This document shows, in pieces, positions 26,601 to 41,000 of a DNA stretch of 64,000 bases (within the stretch, counting starts at the first letter, position 1; each line of letters opens with the position of its first letter). The position numbers and the translations under genes were made by a program. Source of the stretch: Glandiceps talaboti. Taxonomy: Eukaryota; Hemichordata; Enteropneusta; Spengelidae. The notes below the pieces were generated by a model. It was given only the letters and a program-made list of their open reading frames with translations. It was not told the origin of the DNA and made no database searches. Where the stretch lies: assembly GCF_964340395.1 (NCBI RefSeq), contig NC_135555.1, positions 1,510,001-1,574,000 of the forward strand, written 5' to 3'.

Positions 26601-29350
26601 TTTGTTTTCATAGACATAACATAGAAAAAACATGAATCAATGAAGTGTAATCTCGACTCCTAAGTTTTGACAGTATAGCTGTAAGCCATGAAACACTGAT
26701 TCAGAAGTGAACTCTCGACTTGTAAGTTTTGACAGCATAGCAAGTATAAGCCATGAAACAATGAAGTGAACTCTCGACTTGTAAGTTTTGACACCATAGC
26801 TAGTATAAGCCATGAAACACTGAAGTGAACTCTCGACTTGCAAGTTTTGACACCATAGTTAGTATAAGCCATGAAACACTGAAGTAAACTCTCGACTTGT
26901 AAGTTTTGACACCATAGTTAGTATAAGCCATGAAACACTGAAGTGAACTCTCGACTTGTACGTTTTGACACCATAGTTAGTATAAGCCATGAAACACTGA
27001 AGTGAACTCTCGACTTGTAAGTTTTGACACCATAGTTAGTATAAGCCATGAAACACTGAAGTGAACTCTAGACTTGTAAGTTTTGACAGCATAGCTCTAT
27101 GTCCTGAAACAATAGCGTGAACTCTCGACTTGTAACTTTTGATGGCTTGGCTATATGTCCAGAGTTTTATAGGTCAGGGTACAGTTGGTTAAACTGATAT
27201 TATGGTCCACATAAATCTTCCACTGACGTTTGAGAGACCTTCTATTTTGACATATACCCACTCAGTGAGATTACTTTGACATATTACTCCTATTAAAAGT
27301 AAAGAAGGTACTTTGTCTCAAAGTCCTTGAATTTGAGTGATTGGGTATATTTGCAGTGACTGGGAATTAGTGGGTGAAGGATATCATCCATCCTAAGCTT
27401 CTCTGTTTAAATGTCTTTCACAGACTTATTCATGTCGACCTTAACCTCAACACAAAAGGAGGTCACACAGGAACACCATGACATTATGAAGACCACGATT
27501 CTAATTAGAAATTATTGTAAGGGTACGGCTGACATTCCTGTCTTGTCATGCAAAACTCACCACACAGTCATACAATTCAAGTATCTAATTATAGTGACTG
27601 TTTACTTTCAAGTGTTGTACACCTGTAGTACAATGAAAGTTTTCACAGACACCCATACTTCGGTTGTAAGTTTAGTTGTCAAAGTGGTAAGTTCTGATGT
27701 CAAAGAGTGTTTTGGTAAGTTCTGATGTCAAAGAGTGTTTTGGTAAGTTCAGATGTCAAAGAGTGTTTTGGTAAGTTCTGATGTCAAAGAGTGTTTTGGT
27801 AAGTTCAGATGTCAATGCATGTGGTGATAAGTTCAGATGTCAAAGTGTGTGGTGGTAAGTTCATACGTCAAAGCATGTGGTGGTAAGTTCATACGTTAAA
27901 GCATGTGGTGGTAAGTTCAGATGTCAATGCATGTGGTTGTAAGTTCAGACGTCAATGAATGTGGTGGTAAGTTCAGACATCAATGAATGTGGTGGTAAGT
28001 TCAGACGTCAATGAATGTGGTGGTAAGTTCAGACATCAATGCATGTGGTCGTAAGTTTAGTTGTCAATACATGTGGTTGTAAGAACTTTTTGTGATGGAA
28101 TCAGTGTGCAAGTTAGTATGCATTTGTCATTTACATTTACAGTTCCTATATATTTATATTTGGTCATATGTTCTATCTTTTTAAAGTTTTAAAAATCAGT
28201 TTGTGCCACAAAGTTCATTAGATGAAACACATGTCCTTAATTAGATCATGAATTGTTGGCTAACCACTGATTGGCTGGCAGTAAAAGCATACAGTAACAT
28301 GAATGTACATTGATTGGACAACAGGGACCTTAGTCAAGCCATTCTACATCATTGCAAGATCATGTGACCAGGAACTCAGCTGAGTTTGAAATCTTCTGAA
28401 TAAGTAAGGAAATTTTCTCCAGAGTTATCAAGTTCAAACTTTGTTACTAATCAAATGACCTGAGTGGATAAATGAGTCTACATACTTTAATCTATGGATG
28501 GTAATTGTCAAAGTTATTAATGGAATTTCATGCTACCTTTGGCATTATCAATGTAACTGTATATACTTACATCATTATCCATGTATGTAAATAGAGGTAG
28601 ACAGACCAATGCGTTGACTTTGTCTTGGTCCTGTTCATCATACGCCTCCAGTAACTGAGCTAACCCCATATACATGTCACTGTCAGGAAACCCAGGACAA
28701 CTGAAAAGAAGGAACATAAAAACATTTTTATAGTATAACTGACTGTATGTTTTTGTCTTACTCTTGTAGATATTGACATTACAATATGTCTTTCCCATCG
28801 ACAGCCCTTTCTGTATAGTTCCAATGTCATAAAACTGATACCTGGATATAGTAAAACATCTATATGTGTGTGCAGCATATGGCCAGCACACATGCACGCA
28901 CACATAGAACACTGCATATACACATGGAAATGGACAAACACACAGAACACCACATACATACACCACCATAACATACATACATACATACATACATACATAC
29001 ATCCATACACACCTACCTCCATACATACCTACCTCCATACATACCTACCTCCCTACCTCCCTACCTACCTCCCTACCTCCCTACCTACCTACCTACCTAC
29101 CTACCTACCTACATTTGTATGTACATAGGTACGTATGTACATGCATGCGTATGTATATGTGTGCATGCACGTATGCAGGCACATACATACATATGATACG
29201 TACTTGCATACATCATACATACACACACACACACATACATACTTACACACACACACACACACACACACATACATACATACTTACACACACACATACACAC
29301 ATACATACATACACACAGACAGACACATACATACACACACATGCACACAC

Positions 29351-29423
<73 letters not shown>

Positions 29424-31982
29424 ATCTAATAAAGAAACAAATCAACATCTTGCACTGATTTGTAGCTGGTAGCTGAGAAGGTATTTTACAGACTACAATC
29501 CATGTTGTAAATTAAATTTTCCATAGTACAAGGTTCTGCTATTCAGTCCAACAGACATTACATACAATAATACAAAAGTGACATCAGTGAGTTCATGAGA
29601 GAGCATCTACACACTCTGGTGAGAATACCTAACTAATCAAGTAGAAAGTCAAAGGGTTACATGCACATTTCCTACCAAATGCAAGCATTAAAAAGTCAAT
29701 TGGTTGCTGAACTTTTTCTACAAGTACATAACACTGGAAAGTGTATCAGACATAGCTATCTCTGAGGTGGTGATATTATTGACATTCCATATTGTCTGGG
29801 GGTCTTACTAACATAATCTGGGTCATGTCCGATATGTTGGACTTAAACACAGACGTTGTCGGCCTGCAGACCTCTGTTCTGATTTGGGGAATGAAGTAGG
29901 TCGGGCAATTCATGCTCTAACGGAGCATTCACAGAATCAGGTTTTATTACTGCTCAGTTCTCACACTTAAATACTGACTTTTATTGCTGTCTTTATACTA
30001 ACGTGCACATGGTTTCTTTGATAAGAGAGATAAAAGATTTAACAATGATGAACAATTTGCATACCTACAACGACGATTACTTTGCAAGGTTTTGGGTAGA
30101 AATTTGAATACAGGGATAGAAAATATTTTACTGACACACTGATACATGGCTTGAGAATAGGGTTGCAATACAGCGTGTGTACACAGTTGTCATATTGAGA
30201 TACATATCTAAATCCACATAGGATTACAGAGAGTTAATCCTAGCAACAAATCAAGTTATAGAACACAAAACTGACAAAACTGTAGACAAAACTACAGACA
30301 AAAAAACTATAGACCAATGTGGCATACAATAACAGTAACTGGAACATTTTCATTTTAAGGAAAAGTTCAGTCAGATGTATTTCTACCTTTAGTACACTTG
30401 TCTTGATTACTGCTATCAACTTAAAGTAAAAGTCCAGTCTGACTTATTTCTGGCTTTAGTACACTTGTACTGATTACTGCTATCAACTTAAAGGAAAAGT
30501 TTATTCAGACTTAATTATTTCTACCTTTAGTATACTTGTCTTAGCTACTGCTATCAACTTACAGGAAAAGTTTAGTCAGACTAAATTATTTCTACCTTTA
30601 GTATACTTGTCTTAGTTACTGCTATCAACTTAAAGGAAAAGTCCAGTCAGACTTATTTCTACCTTTATTACACTTGTATTGATTCCTGCTATCAACTTAA
30701 AGGAAAAGTTTAGTCAGACTTATTTCTACCTTTAGAATACTTGTATTGATTACTACTATCACCTTAAAGGAAAAGTTTAGTCAGACTTATTTCTACCTTT
30801 TATAGTATACTTGTCTTGGTTACTGCTATCAACATTAAACTTTGAAATCTTGTAAATTCATGTACTCCCCAAATTCAACGTATTAACATATGGCCTCTAC
30901 TCTCTAATGCAATGGCATCTACATACAGCTAATTCTAAAACATCTTCTTATGCATTCTTTCTTCTTAACTTCTCACTGAAACATCTTCTCACTTCTCACA
31001 TACTGTACGATGAAGTTACATTCCATGAGTACAAGTTAACTGATATATAACCGTAGTCTTTCAGCACTGTGACACCAACACACACATATATATAGGCTGT
31101 GTTACAACAATGTTATCACAATGTGTAGTAGAACGGTAAACAAGTTCTTTTTAAGTTCATTGTGAGGACAAGTTGGGACTGACATTGTTTGTTTGGTCTC
31201 ACCTCCTTGTATTCACATTTTTTCAATACCAAAGTATCTAGGTGTAGGTTGCAGTGTCCTGGTAGTCACTACTTGAGCACGGTGGGAAAATGTGATCATC
31301 TACAGAGTACACACTGAATTACACTTGAAACATTCCTACACACCTAGCCAATAATGTTTTGACGTATTTTTCATAACAAACTCTTCAAGTGAAGACTTTA
31401 TACTCGGTATCATAGCACAAAATACTAAATATTCAAATTGCAATACAATATCATTAAAGGAGCAATTCAAAAGATGTTGGAGTAAGTGTAGAGAAGACAG
31501 GAGTTATAGGGGATAGTCTCTTCTATGTCAGTGTAATAGTTCTACCTGCAGTCTACCGGTAGTTATCAAATCTTGAAATAAACTTGCCATTTCAAAACTC
31601 TAACAAAACTTTCATCAGAAATGCAAAATAGAAGGATCTGAAATACAAAATTGGGGTGTCTATATTGGGTACCTGAAATTGGACTGGCAGTTTAGAGGGA
31701 GGGCGGTTATTAGATGGCGTGAGGGAGGAAGGAAGGTAGGTAGGTATTTGTGTGTGTGACTGTATGTAGGTAGGTAGGTAGGTAGGTAGGTAGGTAGGTA
31801 GGGAGGGAGGTGTGTGTGTGTGTGACTATATGTAGGTAGGTAGGTGGTCAGGGAGGTGTGTGTGTGTGTGTGTGTGCGATTATGTATGTATGTAGGTAAG
31901 TAGGTAGGGAGGTGTGGTGTGTGACTGTATGTATGTATGTAGGTAGGTAGGTAGGTAGGTAGGTAGGTAGGGAGGTGTGTGT

Positions 31983-32046
<64 letters not shown>

Positions 32047-35000
32047 CTATGTATGTATGTATGTTGGTAGGTACTTGTAGGTATTAATTCTGTCAAAACA
32101 AGGCTTTGGCAACTACATAGCCCCCACTATTTCAACTTAAAAATTCATATTCTGATTTTTTTAATTACAAAAATGGCTACCATTCAGTTATTATCTCGAA
32201 GGTCATGAAACAAATATGTGTACAACTAGATTAATGTATCTGACAATTGTGCCAGGTTTGGTTGAAATTGGCCCATGCACATGAAAGTTGTGAATGTGCA
32301 CTGATGATTTTGGGCTATTTGACCTTGAAGATAGAGAGGTCAAGGTCAAAAGTCAAGGTCCCATTAAAAAGCTTATTATAGATAACATGGGTGTAGACAC
32401 TTACATGAGGTCCTATATATCAAGCTTCCACAGTTGGTGCATAAAAGGTTTACGACACTTTATGCCTATTTGACCTTAAGATAAAGGTCAAGGTCACAGT
32501 TCAAGGTATCATTAGAAAGCTTGCCATTGATAACATGAGTGTAGAGACATGAATAAAGTCTCTATTAAGCTTGCAGCGTTAATGGGCAAAATGTGAATTT
32601 TTATGATCAAAATGGTCACCATTTGACTGTTATTGTAAAGGCCACGAAAGGAAGTGACATACACATATGCTGACTATGGCACTTGACATTTGTTGAAGGT
32701 TTGGTTGAAAATGGCCTATGCATGTTACAGATATACAGGTGTACATGCATGCATGCATTGGACGGATGAACACTCACATGGGACCCAACGTTGTAGCCCC
32801 TAACTTGTCCATCCATTGGGGCTAATAAGATCAGGTGAGAAATCTGATCAAAGTTAGAAATGTAAATGAAATGAACTAGGGCGGTGTTAAAGACAAACTA
32901 GAATGATATCTACATGACCTACCTTAATCCGTGTTGCATGGTTTGATCAGCAGCTACATAGTCTTCTCTATGTATATGTACTAATGCTGTGTATACTAGA
33001 TTCCTATAAACTGATGGAAAGTTCTCCAAGTCAATGTACATTGACCTTTCTCTTTTCAACATTGCCACAGCTCTGTCATATTCTTTCATTCTTACCAACA
33101 GTTTAGCAGCTGAGCTCAATGAATTTACAGCTTGCCTTGGTCGATCTTCAAGCTTCAAAATAAAACAGCAAATCAAAATTTAACTGTCACTGACATTTCT
33201 AAGGTTTAAGGTACATTGATACATGACAACTTCTGTAACATTGATGCAGGCATTGAAATGTTTGTCACTTAAAATTTTCATGTATTTCATACACTGATTA
33301 ATTTAATTTCACAAGTTTCTAAGCTATGACCATATTTTTGAATGCAGCAGCATAATATCCTCAATGGGAACTAGCTAGAATAAAGTTTGGAGGACTTGGG
33401 GAGTTGTTTGTTACAGATTTTTCACTACATGTAACAGTGTATATACATATGGTGAATGATTCTTTTTATACATCTTACACTTTATGACATCTTTACTGTT
33501 TCATTTATCTTTCCAGGGACTTCAAGTTCTTCTGTATGTCTACACGTACTGACAGCCATACTCCTTGCTGTACCTGTCTGAGGACTGATACCCTTTTTTG
33601 TACATCAACATTTGTTGAAGGCTTTACTCATTCCCTTTCTCTTTTAAGGCTTAAAGGGTTATGTTCACACTTATTGATAGCCATACTCCTTGCTGTACCT
33701 GTCTGAGGACTGATACCCTTTTTTGTACGTCAACATTTGTTGAAAGCTTTACTCATTCCCTTTTAAGGCTTAAACGGTTATGTTCACACTTATTGATAGC
33801 CATACTCCTTGCTGTACCTGTCTGAGGACTGATACCCTTTTTTGTACATCAACATTTGTTGAAGGCTTTACTCATTCCCTTCCCATACCTGTCTGAGGAC
33901 TGTTAACTTTCTGTACATCTATACTTGTTGAGAGCTTTACTCCTTTACTTAGCTGTGATAATACTTGTAAGTTTTTATACATATGTCTACACTTATTGAT
34001 GCTTTTATTCCTTCTCTTAGCTGTCTGAATTGTACATCAACAAAGGTTTCACTCCTTTCAGCGCTGTCTGAAGACTGTGATTTTTGTTTTTAAGTCTGTA
34101 CTTATTGACAGCGTTAGTATATACTAGCTGTCCTGCGATTCATTTTTGTTTCAATCCTCCATATAAACTGTATCCATCTTATAAAATAAAATGCTTTCGG
34201 CATGCCCAGACCCATGGATGCAAGTTACCAGCAGGTTTCTCTCATAACTTGTCCATGTTAATAAATTTTAATCGCAGGTTAACCTCGCTGGAGATATCTA
34301 GTCCCACCTGATGAAGTATTTGCCAAGTTGGATGAACGAGACAAGACTACTTGCATCAACCAATCGCATACAAAACACAAGAAGCACGAAAATGCTTAAT
34401 TACATAAATTAATAAATAGTAGATGCAAGTTACTAGAGAAACCCACTTGTGACTGATGTCCACAGGTCTGTGAATGATGAATTGTATGGCCACACATAGA
34501 TATGCATTTGTACATCAAAACATTAGGTTGGATTACACGACACCTACCTCAACAACTTCACATGCATGTTCATACAATTCAACTGCTCTGGCAGGCCTTG
34601 CAGTTTCCAACATTCTGAAAAAACAAGATTATACAACTCACTGAATTTATATCCACTAATCTACTGGTAAATATAAACAGAATAAGCCAAAAGTTGTAAC
34701 ATCTCTTACAACAAAAATCATGTAACCTGAAACAAAACATCGTCTGACTCAGCAAAAATCGTACCAACATTGCTACACTTTATTGCCTGGCCAGACAAAT
34801 ATCTCAGAAACATTGCTAAATCTTATCATAATAAAAATCTAATTAACTTTTCCACATGTTATCATCTGTCATGACAAGAATTGAAGTAGAATTGTTGCAA
34901 TTTAGTCAAATGATCTCAAAAATATCAGAATGAATGCGCCAACATTTGGTTTTGCTTCATGTATTGTCCTTGTACATTTAACTGATAATGGTAGCTCACT

Positions 35001-38000
35001 GTCAGTGCAAAGAAAGTGTAGCAATGTTGGTTAAGATGTATGTCATGCCAGACGCTTAAAGAAGCAATGTTGGTAAGATTTTGTCATGCCAGATGATAAA
35101 ATGTAGCATTCATAGTACGAATTTCGTCCAGCTGGCAAAATTTAGTTTCAGTTTTCATGATGTTTGTTGTAATACTCTCGTACACTTTGTGCAAACAATT
35201 TATTTTCTATTATCAAAATCCTGGGATTCTTGTCATAGTGTTCAAAGATGTACATTGATATCGTCCTAGTTTCCTTCACAAAACCTAAACATGAGTGAAC
35301 AACAGAAAACTGTATATTGTAATTGGTGTATACACAGTCTCTCTAGGTGGTGTTGTAAAGTTCAAACCAACTATGAATAGCACATGGCAGTCATTGCCCA
35401 CAGATGACGTGACAGCTAACAACACCTAATGAACAGAAACATCTTTCCTCACCATGAGGCCATGTAGAAGCATTCATACATTACAAGAACAGTACTCTAT
35501 ACAATGTACAATGTAAAGTACTTTCAACTTTGCATCTAAGTTCATCTTGTGACTGAGGAACTGTGGGTATAGAAGTATGTTGACCAACTTGCATGGAAGT
35601 ACCAAACAGCGATCTACACTTTTGTATTGGAGTTTGACATTTTCTTTGTTTAATTTTTGGTGCCTGGTATCTTGCCAAAAAGCTAAATTTCACTCTTCAC
35701 CTTGTGTATGTGTATTTTCATTTCACTGAAGAGGTTGCCATCGCTTACTGTGCAAAGTCTTAAAACTGCATTAGCTGTTACTGGACCACTTTTTGAAACT
35801 CTTAGATAATAATAACTTATACCATGCATGAGCCAAGTTGAACAAAAAACATGGAATATATACTCTGGTCGTTCTATGTCATGACAATTTGCGTCTATGT
35901 CACGACAACGTGTGTCTACGTCACTGGTTCTGCTGCTATGTTCAAAATATGAGTCAAAACGTTCAGAATTGTCATTACTTTCCCCTATTTTCTTTGATAT
36001 TACTGGCACTGGTATAATAATGTGATTCTCCAATATTTTTCTTCATTCAGCTTGGAAATACTTGTGACGTAAGGGTTGTCACTACTCGTCTAGCAACTCA
36101 TAGTGGCAAAGCCACCTTGGGTCCTTCATATTTTCCAACAAAGAAAAAGATTGGGGAATAACATTGAATTATTCTCTATTGTACATTGTACCATGAACAG
36201 TATTGAATCATCTATAGGTAACAATGTGTGTATAGTTGTAAACATAACAAGGTAAAAAATGGCACCAATGGCATTGTAACACAAGTGTACAGTTTTTAAA
36301 AATATTTATCCACACGATGATCCATGCTAGATATAGGTGTTCATTTGCTGAATGATTATCCAGTTGACTATCCAGCCCTGTTGTTATCTTTGCAATATAC
36401 ATGATCATTTCGCTGTTGCTATGGGCATGGTCTTGTTGCTAGGTATATTTGCATATACTTTTTGGATGTTTATTCACTTGTCTAAGAATCCCTGTTGTTA
36501 TCTTTGTGAAATTCACTATTGTTTGGCTGTTGCTATGGGCATGGTTGCTAGGGATATTTGCATACATTTTTTGAACATTTACTCACTTGCCTACCAGATG
36601 ATATTGTTATTTTAGCAAAATATACTGGCATTTGGTTGTTATTAAGGGCATGGTCATGGTTGCTAGGGCCAATTGTATCAAAATATTTTGAACAAAATCT
36701 GCAGAATAACACTTCTAGAAACATCTCATCAAATCTCAGTCCCTTTGGCCAAGTACTTTTTGAGATATAAATTTTTGACCAAATTGAACACTTTAAACCT
36801 AATTTGCATATCACTGATGAAATCATTATATGCTTAATATGTCTTCATCTACACTCCCTGAGATGCATACAATCTGATACACAAGGCACAGCTTTAAAAT
36901 TGGTGATTGATATCATAAAGATTTTTTTAACTATATTGTCTGGTTGAAATTAATCTTATTCTGACTAGTAATAAATGACATCTTAAAGCAGACATTACTG
37001 CAATAAATCCATTCACTGGTTTTCACTTACCACAATGTCAACCGATTAAAAGTGCATTACTTAGCCCTCATTAACATTCCCCACGTCTCTCACAGTCAAG
37101 TACAAGGTAAATATTTTGGCATACTCAATGTCACTAGTGTTCAAACCTGTACCTGGTATATATGTTTACATTTGGGTACTCTGTCAACACTGTGTGCATT
37201 TAGACATAAGTTGTTTGAACTACTTGTATATGTAGCTATTATTAGGCCAATCACAATACCAGGTATGTCTTACACTTGAAGTTCATGCCTGAAGACCTCA
37301 AACCTGTAATACCACATCAATGTGTAGTGACACACGGTTGAGATTCCCTATATGAATAAAACCACTGCCCAACTGGCATAATATGGGAATACACACAAGT
37401 GACACACGGTTGAGATTCCCTATATGAATAAAACCACTGCCCAACTGGCATAATATGGGAATACACACAAGTGACACACGGTTGAGATTCCCTATATGAA
37501 TAAAACCACTGCCCAACTGGCATAATATGGGAATACACACAAGTGACACACGGTTGAGATTCCCTATATGAATAAAACCACTGCCCAAATGGCATAATAT
37601 GGGAATACACACAAGTGACACACGGTTGAGATTCCCTATATTAATGAAACCACTGCCCAAATGGCATAATATGGGAATACACACAAGTGACACACTGTTG
37701 AGATTGCCTATATGAATAAAACCACTGCCCAAATGGCATAATATGGGAATACACATATGCATTGTCTATTCTCAGTGATTTATACTAGGTGCAAACCAAG
37801 TTGTATGTATTTGAACAGAAAATGTGAAACTCATAGTATGGTCATACTGTGTCAATCACAACAACACGCATCTGTGTCACTTTGTCATAGACAGTACTTG
37901 AAATGTAAGTCAACACATTCAAATGTTGCCCCAATGTTTTTTTCTTTGTAAGCTTCTGTAGGTATATACATGTAATTATACAATTCTCCAATATTTCTTC

Positions 38001-41000
38001 ACTCAGATGGCAAAGGGGTTTTGTCACAACTTGTTTAACAGTACCCCTTATGACACTCATATTTTCCCCAACTGAACCGTCAAAAGTACTGGGAAGAATA
38101 TCTACATATTGCATGTACTTACTTTGCAGCTCTTTCTAGTGTCAATGCTGCAGTATCTGGTGTACCATGTTCTCTGTACATCTCAGCTGCTTGTGACATT
38201 AAATCTGCAGCACCGTCCATATTTTTCATTTCCTACATTCAAAACAGAAAATTGATAACAATACAATCATTTCAAGATTTTACCAACAATTACTTGTCAG
38301 CAATTTGTGCCTGACTTGGTATTTTTACTTTTGGTCACGTGGCCTATACATATGCAGCAGGTGAACAATGAATATGCATGACTCCTAAGTGCCTACTACC
38401 TTCAGTGAAAACACCATTGATATTTATTGTTCAACTATTCCATTCTGTGGTGTTTCTCTGAACTCATGTGTAATGTAAGTGATGTAAAATCATGTAAAAA
38501 TGACTCTCCAGAACCCAAAGTTAATCAAAATGCCTTTATTTCCTGGTTGGGTGTTCCCCTTTAAGCTAACTCATGTATCAGGACCAAACTTTGTCGTGAC
38601 ACACTTCTGTGAGCAAGAAATATGGTAACTCATAGAAGGGATGATTTAATGGTAGACACTGAGAGATGCAATTGCAGTTTAGCTTTGTGAGAGTTCAGAT
38701 AATCAAACAGGGACAAGATTACTTTACATTGTGGACATACTAGGCATCAAAATAACCAATATAATGTGTACAGAATGTTCAGATAATCAAACCAAGACAA
38801 GGTTACTTTATGTTGTGGACATACTAGATATCAAAATAAACAAAATGTACATAGTGTTCAGATAATCAAAATCAACCACCATCTCTTTTATCTGGGAACT
38901 TTTTTACATTGCTAGTTTATTCATTGGAAGGATTCCCCCCCCAAGAGAGTAGAGAAATGTTGACAAGAATAACATGTAAATGTTCTGAATGGTTCATCTT
39001 ACCTTCATCATCATTGCCGCATTCTCATACGCTTTAGCACTGTGAAATAATCTGATTAGTAAATGTCAAGGACTTAAAGCTCATTTCTTATCGCATGTTT
39101 TGCAATAATTAACTGAAAGTTTATCACAAGACATCAATCATCTTACATTCCTTCAATAAGAATTGATAACAACCAGTTGTGTGAAATCAAGATCTTGTCA
39201 AGCACCCAAGCAAAACATAACATGTACATGTAATCCATATTTGGTTGTCATATACATTTGTGTCTATGTCCAAACTTTGTACAACTGCCGACATCAGACT
39301 GTGGACAAACGGAACCTGTTACAAACAGGGAAAATAAAGAACTGAACTGGATTAATAACACTTGGCACAGCACGTTGGAAGTACAGAGATTTGTATTACA
39401 TCCCATCATTTTATAAGAACAGTTCTAAGGCCACTCAAACAAATTTCCAGTTCCCCTGGCATTTCATGTACACATAAAGAGGCCATAAAACTGTTCTTAT
39501 CAAACCATATGGTGTGTAATACAAGTCTCTGCTGTTCCAACATACTGAGCCAAGTGTTATTAATCCAATTCAGTTGTCTGCTTTGAATTCCCTGTTTGTA
39601 ACAGTTTTTTTTGTCCACGGTCTGATGTCTGCAGTTGTATTTTGACATAGATCTTGTACATAAATCAGATCTGGTTGATTTTTGAACCCCAGCATTCCCA
39701 TGTACTGGCGCCTGACTTGTTTGTTGTTATGACTTATATTTAGTTTATGAAGTTCACACAAGGTCATGTTTTCATCTAGCTTTTCCTTGCAACAGATGTT
39801 TGTAAAAATGTCAACTAAGAAACTGAGGTTATTGACATTGAAGCAGTGTTTGCTGAGAATTACAAGGCTTCAACATGTATATGTTTGTAAACAGAGAGGT
39901 TTAGCTGCATGTAGTTATGTGTGTGGTTCCATACATGTGTGTGGTTCCATACATGTAGCGTCATAGTCACGTGATTCAAAGGTAACACACACATGTTCCA
40001 TAGCTGATGTGTGGTTCCATACTATCCTCATTCCATATGACTGATATAAAAATAAATTTATTGGAAGTGGCACAAGCTGAGTTCATAAGCTTTTTGCTTT
40101 ATGAAAATACTTACAAAAACATCACATCACTTAACTATCTAGTATAATATTGATGTCGATGTATACCTTCAATGACATTATCATTTGTGTTCTGGCATTG
40201 TTAGGACTGTTGATTGTATTTTTGGATACATATAATAAATTATGTCATCGGATCATTATATCCTAATACCAGGTTTGAGTTCAGTCAATTACAAGTGATG
40301 GTTTAAGAGTATATCAGTTAGTAGAATACTGTGAGTACCTTTTAATTACAAGTGATGGTTAAGTATTCATCAGTAAGTAGAATACTATGAGTACCTTTTA
40401 AAATATGCAGAAAAAAAATGACATCTCAAAACATATACACCCAGCTTGTGTGCCTTCAATCAAAGGAAATATTTCTGACGAGAAATAACATTTTCAAAGT
40501 CACAGATGGTTGCAACAAGTGTTTCCAGGTGAAAGTCCATTTCAGATGATTACACTGCAAAGGAGTAATATAAAACATGCACTAATATTTTTGACATACA
40601 TCTTGTGTGAAGTTAACTCCATACTAGGTCACATTTCCTTGTACCTTGTATCTATTCCATGCAACAGATGTTTATAAAGGTTGTTGCCATTCCTATAGCT
40701 CTTACATGACATCAGGCCAAAAAAAAAAAAAAAAATTGTTTCTGGTCAGGACAGTTTGTCTAAAATGGTGCGACGATGTGATTTTTTTTTTAAATTCTCA
40801 ACAAATCTGTCACTCAGTCCACTATTTATGGCAGTTACTGTTCTTTTTATTTAGTATTTTAGAGCAAGTGTGTATGTGGGGCAGATGTTCATGATTGGCT
40901 CTGCAGTTGTCTTCACTGAAGTAGGGAGGGTTATTTTTGTGTTTCTCCACAGATCTGCAGACTACATGGACTGGAGGAACACAAAAAAAAGACTGACACA

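Noticed and set aside
28517-29038. 173-codon minus-strand frame covering NAPG exon 8
   Set aside because: Only 28571-28700 is coding. The rest is intron and microsatellite read through.
29820-30110. Possible transposase fragment (frames with CRPADLCSDLGNEVG and TYNDDYFARFW)
   Set aside because: Suggestive spelling, but I could not match it to a named family, and the frames are broken.
34305-34360. CTGATGAAG in NAPG intron 6
   Set aside because: No GAAA core downstream.
35683-36033. 116-codon minus-strand frame in NAPG intron 5
   Set aside because: No recognisable domain, no matching splice phase with NAPG exons, and repeat-like flanks.
37298-37762. 154-codon minus-strand frame
   Set aside because: Produced by a 72-bp tandem repeat; a second frame over the same array is also open.
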